Translations under genes and position numbers: made by a program
The notes under the pieces: generated by a model
Database searches by the model: none
What the model saw: only the letters and a program-made list of their open reading frames with translations
Told to the model about the DNA's origin: nothing
Shown here: piece by piece, positions 55,968-64,000 of the stretch
How positions within the stretch are numbered: the first letter of the stretch is position 1
Layout: the number at the start of each line of letters is the position of its first letter
Origin: Otis tarda
Taxonomy: Eukaryota; Chordata; Aves; Otidiformes; Otididae
DNA: 64,000 bases
Assembly (NCBI GenBank): GCA_026413225.1
Contig: CM048554.1
Span: forward strand, 10,680,001-10,744,000
Direction: 5' to 3'

Positions 55968-58660
55968 TTCAGGTGGGCGGCAAAAAGCTCGCGGGGCTCC
56001 TCTGGCGGGTGGCAAAAAGCACGCACGGCTCGCAGGGAGCGAAAGGACGCGGGGCTCCTCCGGCGGGAGGCAAATGGACGCGGGACTCCTCCGACGGGAG
56101 GCAGAAGGACGCGGGACTCCTCCGACGGGAGGCAGAAGGACGCGGGACTCCTCCGACGGGAGGCAGAAGGACGCGGGGCTCCTCCGACGGGAGGCAGAAG
56201 GACGCGGGGCTCCTCCGGCCGGCGGCAAAAAGCACGCGGGGCTCCTCCGGCCGGCGGCAAAAAGCACGCGGGGCTCCTCCGGCCGGCGGCAAAAAGCACG
56301 CGGGGCTCCTCCGGCCGGCGGCAAAAAGCACGCGGGGCTCCTCCGGCCGGCGGCAAAAACCACGCGGGGCTCCTCCGGCGGGTTGTAAAAGGACGCGGGG
56401 CTCCTCCGGCGGGCGGCAAAAAGCACGCGGGGCTCCTCCGGCGGGCGGCAAAAAGCACGCGGGGCTCCTCCGGCGCGTCGCAAAAAGCACGCGGGGCTCC
56501 CTAGGAGCAAAATCACGCGGGGCTCTTGAGGTGGGCGGCAAAAGCTCGCGGGGCTCCTCTGGCGGGTGGCAAAAAGCACGCACGGCTCGCAGGGAGCGAA
56601 AGGACGCGGGGCTCCTCCGGCGGGAGGCAAATGGACGCGGGACTCCTCCGACGGGAGGCAGAAGGACGCGGGACTCCTCCGACGGGAGGCAGAAGGACGC
56701 GGGACTCCTCCGACGGGAGGCAGAAGCACGCGGGGCTCCTCCGGCCGGCGGCAAAAAGCACGCGGGGCCTCCTCCGGCGGGCGGCAGAAGGACGCGGGAC
56801 TCCTCCGGCGGGAGGCAGAAGGACGCGGGACTCCTCCGACGGGAGGCAGAAGGACGCGGGGCTCCTCCGGCCGGCGGCAAAAAGCACGCGGGGCTCCTCC
56901 GGCCGGCGGCAAAAAGCACGCGGGGCTCCTCCGGCCGGCGGCAAAAAGCACGCGGGGCTCCTCCGGCCGGCGGCAAAAAGCACGCGGGGCTCCTCCGGCC
57001 GGCGGCAAAGCACGCGGGGCTCCTCCGGCCGGCGGCCAAAAGCACGCGGGGCTCCTCCGGCGGGCGGCAAAAAGCACGCGGGGCTCCTCTGGCGGGTGGC
57101 AAAAAGCACGCGCGGCTCCCACGGAGCAAAAGGACGCGGGGCTCCTGCGGCGGGAGGCAAATGGACGCGGGGCTCCTCCGGCCGGCGGCACGAAGGACGC
57201 GGGGCTCCTCCGGCCGGCGGCAAAAAGCACGCGGGGCTCCTCCGGCGGGCGGCAAAAAGCACGCGGGGCTCCTCCGGCCGGCGGCAAAAGGACGCGGGGC
57301 TCCTCCGGCCGGAGGCAGAAGGACGCGGGGCTCCTCCGGCCGGCGGCAAAAGGACGCGGGGCTCCTCCGGCCGGCGGCACGAAGGACGCGGGGCTCCTCC
57401 GGCCGGCGGCACGAAGGACGCGGGGCTCCTCCGGCCGGCGGCACGAAGGACGCGGGGCTCCTCCGGCCGGCGGCACGAAGGACGCGGGGCTCCTCCGGCC
57501 GGCGGCACGAAGGACGCGGGGCTCCTCCGGCCGGCGGCACGAAGGACGCGGGGCTCCTCCGGCCGGCGGCACGAAGGACGCGGGGCTCCTCCGGCCGGCG
57601 GCACGAAGGACGCGGGGCTCCTCCGGCCGGCGGCACGAAGGACGCGGGGCTCCTCCGGCCGGCGGCACGAAGGACGCGGGGCTCCTCCGGCCGGCGGCAC
57701 GAAGGACGCGGGGCTCCTCCGGCCGGCGGCACGAAGGACGCGGGGCTCCTCCGGCCGGCGGCACGAAGGACGCGGGGCTCCTCCCGGCCGGCGGCACGAA
57801 GGACGCGGGGCTCCTCCGGCCGGCGGCACGAAGGACGCGGGGCTCCTCCGGCCGGCGGCACGAAGGACGCGGGGCTCCTCCGGCCGGCGGCACGAAGGAC
57901 GCGGGGCTCCTCCGGCCGGCGGCACGAAGGACGCGGGGCTCCTCCGGCCGGCGGCACGAAGGACGCGGGGCTCCTCCGGCCGGCGGCAGAAGGCACGCGG
58001 GGCTCCTCCGGCCGGCGGCAAAAGGACGCGGGGCTCCTCCGGCCGGCGGCACAAGGACGCGGGGCTCCTCCGGCGGGCGGCAAAAAGGACGCGGGGCTCC
58101 TCCGGCCGGCGGCAAAAAGCACGCGGGGCTCCTCCGGCGGGCGGCAAAAGGACGCGCGGGGCTCCTCCGGCGGGCGGCACAAGGACGCGGGGCTCCTCCG
58201 GCGGGCGGCACAAGGACGCGGGGCTCCTCCGGCGGGCGGCAAAGAGGACGCGGGGCTCCTCCGGCGGGCGGCAAAGAGGACGCGGGGCTCCTCCGGCGGG
58301 CGGCAAAGAGGACGCGGGGCTCCTCCGAGCAGGCAGAAGCACGCGGGGCTCCACCGGCGGGCGGCAAAAGGCACGAGCGGCTCCTCCGGCCGGCGGCAAA
58401 GGACGCGGGGCTCCTCCGACGGGAGGCAGAAGGACGCGGGGCTCCTCCGGCCGGCGGCAAAAACCACGCGGGGCTCCTCCGGCCGGCGGCAAAACCACGC
58501 GGGGCTCCTCCGGCGGGTTGTAAAAGGACGCGGGGCTCCTCCGGCGGGCGGCAAAAAGCACGCGGGGCTCCTCCGGCGGGCGGCAAAAAGCACGCGGGGC
58601 TCCTCCGGCGCGTCGCAAAAAGCACGCGGGGCTCCCTAGGAGCAAAAGCACGCGGGGCTC
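55968..58660 (-). repeat. Two-part higher-order repeat, copy 4 (558 + 2,135 bp)
   Basis: TTCAGG at 55,968 and TTGAGG at 56,526. The long part lacks the CTCGGAGAAAAAGC cassette. Instead it has GGGGCCTCCTCC (56,766) and a second ACTCCTCCGGCGGGAGGC group. A long 32-bp run and three CAAAGAGGACGC units follow (58,230-58,320). Confidence 0.85.
57361..57990 (-). repeat. Near-perfect 32-bp run, about 20 units
   Basis: Uninterrupted CACGAAGG units from 57,379 to a CAGAAGGCACGC unit at 57,988, with one CTCCCGGCC insertion near 57,783. The approach (57,160-57,360) mixes the same unit with CAAAAAGC and CAAAAGG forms. Confidence 0.92.
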
Positions 58661-61600
58661 TTCAGGTGGGCGGCAAAAAGCTCGCGGGGCTCCTCTGGCG
58701 GGTGGCAAAAAGCACGCACGGCTCGCAGGGAGCGAAAGGACGCGGGGCTCCTCCGGCGGGAGGCAAATGGACGCGGGACTCCTCCGACGGGAGGCAGAAG
58801 GACGCGGGACTCCTCCGACGGGAGGCAGAAGGACGCGGGACTCCTCCGACGGGAGGCAGAAGGACGCGGGACTCCTCCGACGGGAGGCAGAAGCACGCGG
58901 GGCTCCTCCGGCCGGCGGCAAAAAGCACGCGGGGCTCCTCCGGCCGGCGGCAAAAAGCACGCGGGGCTCCTCCGGCCGGCGGCAAAAAGCACGCGGGGCT
59001 CCTCCGGCCGGCGGCAAAAAGCACGCGGGGCTCCTCCGGCGGGCGGCAAAAGCACGCGGGGCTCCTCCGGCCGGCGGCAAAAGCACGCGGGGCTCCTCCG
59101 GCGGGCGGCAAAAAGCACGCGGGGCTCCTCCGGCGGGCCGCAAAAAGCACGCGGGGCTCCTCCCAAGGAGCAAAAGCACGCGGGGCTCCTCCGGCGGGCG
59201 GCAAAAGCACGCGGGGCTCCTCCGGCGGGCGGCAAAAAGCACGCGGGGCTCCTCCGGCGGGCGGCAAAAGGACGCGGGGCTCCTCCGGCGGGCGGCAAAA
59301 GGACGCGGGGCTCCTCCGGCGGGAGGCAGAAGGACGCGGGGCTCCTCCGGCCGGCGGCACGAAGGACGCGGGGCTCCTCCGGCCGGCGGCACGAAGGACG
59401 CGGGGCTCCTCCGGCCGGCGGCAAAAAGGACGCGGGGCTCCTCCGGCCGGCGGCACGAAGGACGCGGGGCTCCTCCGGCCGGCGGCAAAAGGACGCGGGG
59501 CTCCTCCGGCCGGCGGCAGAAGGACGCGGGGCTCCTCCGGCCGGCGGCAGAAGGACGCGGGGCTCCTCCGGCGGGCGGCAGAAGGACGCGGGGCTCCTCC
59601 GGCCGGCGGCAAGAAGGACGCGGGGCTCCTCCGGCGGGCGGCAGAAGGACGCGGGGCTCCTCCGGCGGGCGGCAGAAGGACGCGGGGCTCCTCCGGCGGG
59701 CGGCAGAAGGACGCGGGGCTCCTCCGGCGGGCGGCAGAAGGACGCGGGGCTCCTCCGGCGGGCGGCAAAGAGGACGCGGGGCTCCTCCGGCGGGCGGCAA
59801 AGAGGACGCGGGGCTCCTCCGGCGGGCGGCAAAGAGGACGCGGGGCTCCCTCCGGCAGGAAAAGGACGCGGGGCTCCTCCGGCGGGCGGCAAAAGCACGA
59901 GCGGCTCCAACGGAGCAAAAGGACGCGGGGCTCCTCCGGCCGGCGGCAGAAGGACGCGGGGCTCCTCCGGCCGGCGGCAGAAGGACGCGGGGCTCCTCCG
60001 GCCGGCGGCAAAAGGACGCGGGGCTCCTCCGGCGGGCGGCAAAAAGGACGCGGGGCTCCTCCGGCGGGCGGCAAAAAGCACGCGGGGCTCCTCCGGCGGG
60101 CGGCAAAAGCACGCGGGGCTCCTCCGGCGGGCGGCAAAAGCACGCGGGGCTCCTCCGGCCGGCGGCAAAAGCACGCGGGGCTCCTCCGGCCGGCGGCAAA
60201 AAGCTCGCGGGGCTCCTCCGGCGGGTGGCAAAAAGCACGCACGGGGCTCGCAGGGGCGAAAGGACGCGGGGCTCCTCCGGCGGGAGGCAAATGGACGCGG
60301 GGCTCCTCCGGCGGGAGGCAAAAGGACGCGGGACTCCTCCGACGGGAGGCAGAAGGACGCGGGACTCCTCCGACGGGAGGCAGAAGGACGCGGGGCTCCT
60401 CCGACGGGAGGCAGAAGGACGCGGGGCTCCTCCGACGGGAGGCAGAAGCACGCGGGGCTCCTCCGGCCGGCGGCAAAAAGCACGCGGGGCTCCTCCGGCC
60501 GGCGGCAAAAAGCACGCGGGGCTCCTCCGGCCGGCGGCAAAAAGCACGCGGGGCTCCTCCGGCCGGCGGCACGAAGGACGCGGGGCTCCTCCGGCCGGCG
60601 GCAAAAGGACGCGGGGCTCCTCCGGCCGGCGGCAAAAGGCACGCGGGGCTCCTCCGGCGGGCGGCAAAAAGCACGCGGGGCTCCTCAGGCGGGCGGCACG
60701 CGGGGCTCCCCGAAAAAGGACGCGGGGCTCCTCCGGCCGGCGGCACGCAAAAGGACGCGGGGCTCCTCCGGCCGGCGGCACGAAGGACGCGGGGCTCCTC
60801 CGGCCGGCGGCACGAAGGACGCGGGGCTCCTCCGGCCGGCGGCACGAAGGACGCGGGGCTCCTCCGGCCGGCGGCACGAAGGACGCGGGGCTCCTCCGGC
60901 CGGCGGCACGAAGGACGCGGGGCTCCTCCTCCGGCCGGCGGCACGAAGGACGCGGGGCTCCTCCGGCCGGCGGCACGAAGGACGCGGGGCTCCTCCGGCC
61001 GGCGGCACGAAGGACGCGGGGCTCCTCCGGCCGGCGGCACGAAGGACGCGGGGCTCCTCCGGCCGGCGGCACGAAGGACGCGGGGCTCCCTCCGGCCGGC
61101 GGCACGAAGGACGCGGGGCTCCCTCCGGCCGGCGGCACGAAGGACGCGGGGCTCCTCCGGCCGGCGGCACGAAGGACGCGGGGCTCCTCCCGGCCGGCGG
61201 CACGAAGGACGCGGGGCTCCTCCGGCCGGCGGCACGAAGGACGCGGGGCTCCTCCGGCCGGCGGCACGAAGGACGCGGGGCTCCTCCGGCCGGCGGCACG
61301 AAGGGACGCGGGGCTCCTCCGGCCGGCGGCACGAAGGACGCGGGGCTCCTCCGGCCGGCGGCACGAAGGACGCGGGGCTCCTCCGGCCGGCGGCAGAAGG
61401 ACGCGGGGCTCCTCCGGCGGGCGGCAGAAGGACGCGGGGCTCCTCCGGCGGGCGGCAAAGAGGACGCGGGGCTCCTCCGGCGGGCGGCAAAGAGGACGCG
61501 GGGCTCCTCCGGCGGGCGGCAAAGAGGACGCGGGGCTCCTCCGGCGGGCGGCAAAGGACGCGGGGCTCCTCCGGGCAGGAAAAGCACGCGGGGCTCCACC

Positions 61601-61909
61601 CGCGGGCGGCACAAAGCACGCGGGGCTCCTCCGGCGGGCGGCAAAAGGACGCGGGGCTCCTCCGGCCGGAGGCAGAAGGACGCGGGGCTCCTCCGGCCGG
61701 CGGCAAAAACCACGCGGGGCTCCTCCGGCCGGCGGCAAAAACCACGCGGGGCTCCTCCGGCGGGTTGTAAAAGGACGCGGGGCTCCTCCGGCGGGCGGCA
61801 AAAAGCACGCGGGGCTCCTCCGGCGGGCGGCAAAAAGCACGCGGGGCTCCTCCGGCGCGTCGGCAAAAGCACGCGGGGCTCCCGGCCGGAGCAAAAGCAC
61901 GCGGGGCTC
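58661..61909 (-). repeat. Higher-order repeat, copy 5, enlarged to 3,249 bp
   Basis: TTCAGG at 58,661; the next clean start is TTGAGG at 61,910. A decayed start lies near 60,195-60,260: GGTGGCAAAAAGCACGCACG, then GGGGCTCGCAGGGGCG in place of GGCTCGCAGGGAGCG. This splits the unit into about 1.54 and 1.71 kb. An irregular stretch at 60,690-60,755 (GGCGGCACGCGGGGCTCCCC, GGCACGCAAAAGG) precedes the 32-bp run. Confidence 0.82.
60760..61395 (-). repeat. Near-perfect 32-bp run, about 20 units
   Basis: CACGAAGG units from 60,779 to a CAGAAGG unit at 61,394. Small length changes interrupt it: CTCCTCCTCCGG near 60,926, CTCCCTCCGG twice near 61,086 and 61,119, CTCCCGGCC near 61,187 and GAAGGGACGC near 61,301. 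Confidence 0.9.
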
Positions 61910-63620
61910 TTGAGGTGGGCGGCAAAAAGCTCGCGGGGCTCCTCTGGCGGGTGGCAAAAAGCACGCACGGCTCGCAGGGAGCGAAAGGACGCGGGGCTCC
62001 TCCGGCGGGAGGCAAATGGACGCGGGGCTCCTCCGGCGGGAGGCAGAAGGACGCGGGGCTCCTCCGACGGGAGGCAGAAGGACGCGGGACTCCTCCGACG
62101 GGAGGCAGAAGGACGCGGGACTCCTCCGACGGGAGGCAGAAGGACGCGGGGCTCCTCCGGCCGGCGGCAAAAGCACGCGGGGCTCCTCCGGCCGGCGGCA
62201 AAAGCACGCGGGGCTCCTCCGGCCGGCGGCAAAAGCACGCGGGGCTCCTCCGGCCGGCGGCAAAAAGCACGCGGGGCTCCTCCGGCGGGCGGCAAAAAGC
62301 ACGCGGGGCTCCTCCGGCGGGCGGCAAAAAGCACGCGGGGCTCCCTCCGGAGCAAAAAGCACGCGGGGCTCCTCCGGAACGCCGCAAAGCACGCGGGCTC
62401 CCAAGGAGCAAAAGCACGCGGGGCTCCTCCGGCGGGCGGCAAAAGCACGCGGGGCTCCTCCGGCGGGCGGCAAAAAGCACGCGGGGCTCCTCCGGCGGGC
62501 GGCAAAAGGACGCGGGGCTCCTGCGGCGGGAGGCAAATGGACGCGGGGCTCCTCCGGCGGGCGGCACGAAGGACGCGGGGCTCCTCCGGCCGGCGGCACG
62601 AAGGACGCGGGGCTCCTCCGGCCGGCGGCAAAAGGACGCGGGGCTCCTCCGGCCGGCGGCACGAAGGACGCGGGGGCTCCTCCGGCCGGCGGCACGAAGG
62701 ACGCGGGGCTCCTCCGGCCGGCGGCACGAAGGACGCGGGGCTCCTCCGGCCGGCGGCACGAAGGACGCGGGGCTCCTTCCGGCGGGGCGGCAGCAAAAGG
62801 CACGCGGGGCTCCCTCGGAGAAAAAGGCACGTGGGGCTCCTCCGGAACGCCGGCGGCACGAAGGACGCGGGGCTCCTCCGGCCGGCGGCACGAAGGACGC
62901 GGGGCTCCTCCGGCCGGCGGCACGAAGGACGCGGGGCTCCTCCGGCCGGCGGCACGAAGGACGCGGGGCTCCTCCGGCCGGCGGCACGAAGGACGCGGGG
63001 CTCCTCCGGCCGGCGGCACGAAGGGACGCGGGGCTCCTCCGGCCGGCGGCACGAAGGACGCGGGGCTCCTCCGGCCGGCGGCACGAAGGACGCGGGGCTC
63101 CTCCGGCCGGCGGCAGAAGGACGCGGGGCTCCTCCGGCCGGCGGCAGAAGGACGCGGGGCTCCTCCGGCGGGCGGCACAAGGACGCGGGGCTCCTCCGGC
63201 GGGCGGCAAAGAGGACGCGGGGCTCCTCCGGCGGGCGGCAAAGAGGACGCGGGGCTCCTCCGGCGGGCGGCAAAGAGGACGCGGGGCTCCCTAGCAGGAA
63301 AAGCACCCGGGGCTCCACCCGCGGGCGGGCAAAAGCACGAGCGGCTCCAACGGAGCAAAAGGACGCGGGGCTCCTCCGACGGGAGGCAGAAGGACGCGGG
63401 GCTCCTCCGGCCGGCGGCAAAAACCACGCGGGGCTCCTCCGGCCGGCGGCAAAAACCACGCGGGGCTCCTCCGGCGGGTTGTAAAAGGACGCGGGGCTCC
63501 TCCGGCGGGCGGCAAAAAGCACGCGGGGCTCCTCCGGCGGGCGGCAAAAAGCACGCGGGGCTCCTCCGGCGGGCGGCAAAAGCACGCGGGGCTCCCTAGG
63601 AGCAAAAGCACGCGGGGCTC
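61910..63620 (-). repeat. Higher-order repeat, copy 6, long part (1,711 bp)
   Basis: From TTGAGG at 61,910 to TTCAGG at 63,621. It regains the CCGGAACGCCGC and CTCCCAAGGAGC cassette in its usual place (62,360-62,410). A second, displaced piece of that cassette lies inside the 32-bp run at 62,770-62,865. It ends with the CTAGCAGGAAAAGCACCCGG cassette (63,291) and the standard closing set. Confidence 0.85.
62560..63115 (-). repeat. 32-bp run interrupted by a displaced cassette
   Basis: About six CACGAAGG units, then CTCCTTCCGGCGGGGCGGC, CTCGGAGAAAAAGGCACGTG and CCGGAACGCCGGCGG (62,770-62,865). About eight more CACGAAGG units follow, to 63,115. The inserted piece is in the same orientation as its normal copies at 52,745 and 54,824. 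Confidence 0.85.
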
Positions 63621-64000
63621 TTCAGGTGGGCGGCAAAAAGCTCGCGGGGCTCCTCTGGCGGGTGGCAAAAAGCACGCACGGCTCGCAGGGAGCGAAAGGA
63701 CGCGGGGCTCCTCCGGCGGGAGGCAAATGGACGCGGGGCTCCTCCGACGGGAGGCAGAAGGACGCGGGACTCCTCCGACGGGAGGCAGAAGGACGCGGGA
63801 CTCCTCCGACGGGAGGCAGAAGGACGCGGGACTCCTCCGACGGGAGGCAGAAGCACGCGGGGCTCCTCCGGCCGGCGGCAAAAAGCACGCGGGGCTCCTC
63901 CGGCCGGCGGCAAAAAGCACGCGGGGCTCCTCCGGCCGGCGGCAAAAAGCACGCGGGGCTCCTCCGGCCGGCGGCAAAAGCACGCGGGGCTCCTCCGGCC
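63621..64000 (-). repeat. Higher-order repeat, copy 7, cut by the window end
   Basis: TTCAGGTGGG at 63,621, then the usual opening set, four GACGGGAGGC units and four GGCCGGCGGC units. The window ends inside a unit. The array therefore continues to the right. Confidence 0.9.

Larger units (their letters stand above)
1..64000. repeat. GC-rich short-unit satellite array filling the window
   Basis: Every stretch read, apart from the N block, resolves into variants of one short unit. The unit has a GAGCCCCGCG core, then TGC or TCC, then a T4-T5 tract, then a GC-rich tail. Two length classes dominate. The 31-32-bp class has tails such as GCCGCCCGCCGGAG, GCCGGCCGGAG or GGCGCGCCGGAG. The 26-bp class has the tail GCTCCGAGG or GCTCCTAGG. 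A typical 32-bp unit is 75-81% GC with five or six CpGs. Roughly two thousand units would fit in the window. The array begins and ends inside a unit, so neither border is present. No unique interval of 300 bases or more was seen, and no tRNA, rRNA, transposon ends or gene-like sequence. The family was not recognised; the satellite nature is certain, the name is not. Confidence 0.97.
35641..64000 (-). repeat. Right arm of the array, T-tracts on the - strand
   Basis: Units read CGCGGGGCTC ... AAAAA on the + strand, the complement of the left-arm unit. All four block kinds of the left arm are present in reverse, but in other proportions: GCCGGCGG-type units dominate, and the GAGCTC cassette appears only near 36,650-36,860 and 44,870-45,080. 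Towards the right end the units become more uniform, and some runs are nearly perfect. Confidence 0.95.

Noticed and set aside
54699-58625. 1,308-codon - strand frame, and long + strand frames such as 56,566-61,770, as genes
   Set aside because: Same reason: periodic low-complexity readings of the satellite in three cycling frames, with no conserved frame between copies because the units are 31 or 32 bp.
56513-63547. 2,344-codon open frame on the - strand as a giant repeat protein gene
   Set aside because: Equally open frames overlap it on the + strand and in other frames, and it crosses several higher-order copies. It has no non-repetitive domain, signal or plausible start context. The openness follows from the unit's base composition.
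1-64000. Telomeric repeat
   Set aside because: CTAGGG occurs once per 26-bp unit inside CTCCTAGGGAG, but there are no TTAGGG tandem runs.
1-64000. High-GC bacterial genome segment
   Set aside because: There are no genes, no RNA genes and no intergenic signals in 64 kb, the satellite structure is hierarchical, and a scaffold gap is present. This does not fit a bacterial chromosome.
1-64000. Transposon, LINE, SINE or LTR element insertions
   Set aside because: No interruption of the satellite by non-satellite sequence, poly-A tail, terminal repeat or target-site duplication was seen.
1-64000. Ribosomal DNA spacer repeats
   Set aside because: GC-rich spacer repeats can look similar, but no 18S, 5.8S, 28S or terminator-like sequence occurs in the window.

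Overview
The whole 64-kb window is satellite DNA. I find no gene, RNA gene, transposon or unique sequence from end to end. The array is built from short GC-rich units of about 26-32 bp: a GAGCCCCGCG core, a T4-T5 tract and a GC-rich tail. It runs off both ends of the window, so its true size is larger. The block of exactly 500 N at 38,463-38,962 is a scaffold-style gap. Together with the hierarchical repeat structure it points to a eukaryotic, probably animal, chromosome assembly. The species cannot be told from the sequence, and I do not recognise the monomer as a named satellite family.

The array has two arms in opposite orientation. From 1 to about 35,640 the T-tracts lie on the + strand. 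From about 35,641 to 64,000 they lie on the - strand (A-tracts on +). The arms meet head-on at one sharp junction and are not mirror copies of each other.

Left arm: two complete tandem copies and part of a third of a 5.89-kb higher-order repeat (1-5,887; 5,888-11,786; 11,787-13,232), each made of two diverged halves of about 2.84 kb. This is followed by a mosaic of shortened or rearranged units of 2.1-4.5 kb (13,233-33,285). The mosaic includes a 3.1-kb segment present twice at an offset of about 6.84 kb (23,325-26,435 and 30,168-33,285). The last 2.3 kb before the inversion (33,286-35,640) has the most varied monomers.

Right arm: varied monomers (35,641-38,277), then a tandem duplication of about 1.53 kb that spans the N gap (38,278-41,570), then further mixed units (41,571-45,526). 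Next come units of 2,077 and 951 bp (45,527-49,581). From 49,582 the arm becomes a regular two-part higher-order repeat whose successive lengths are about 2,079, 2,078, 2,229, 2,693 and 3,249 bp. Much of the growth lies in runs of a nearly pure 32-bp unit, which look like the youngest part of the array.

The units contain almost no stop codons in any frame, so very long open frames occur on both strands (the longest is 2,344 codons). I treat these as a compositional by-product, not as genes. Identities and periods were read by eye from landmark positions; no alignment was run.
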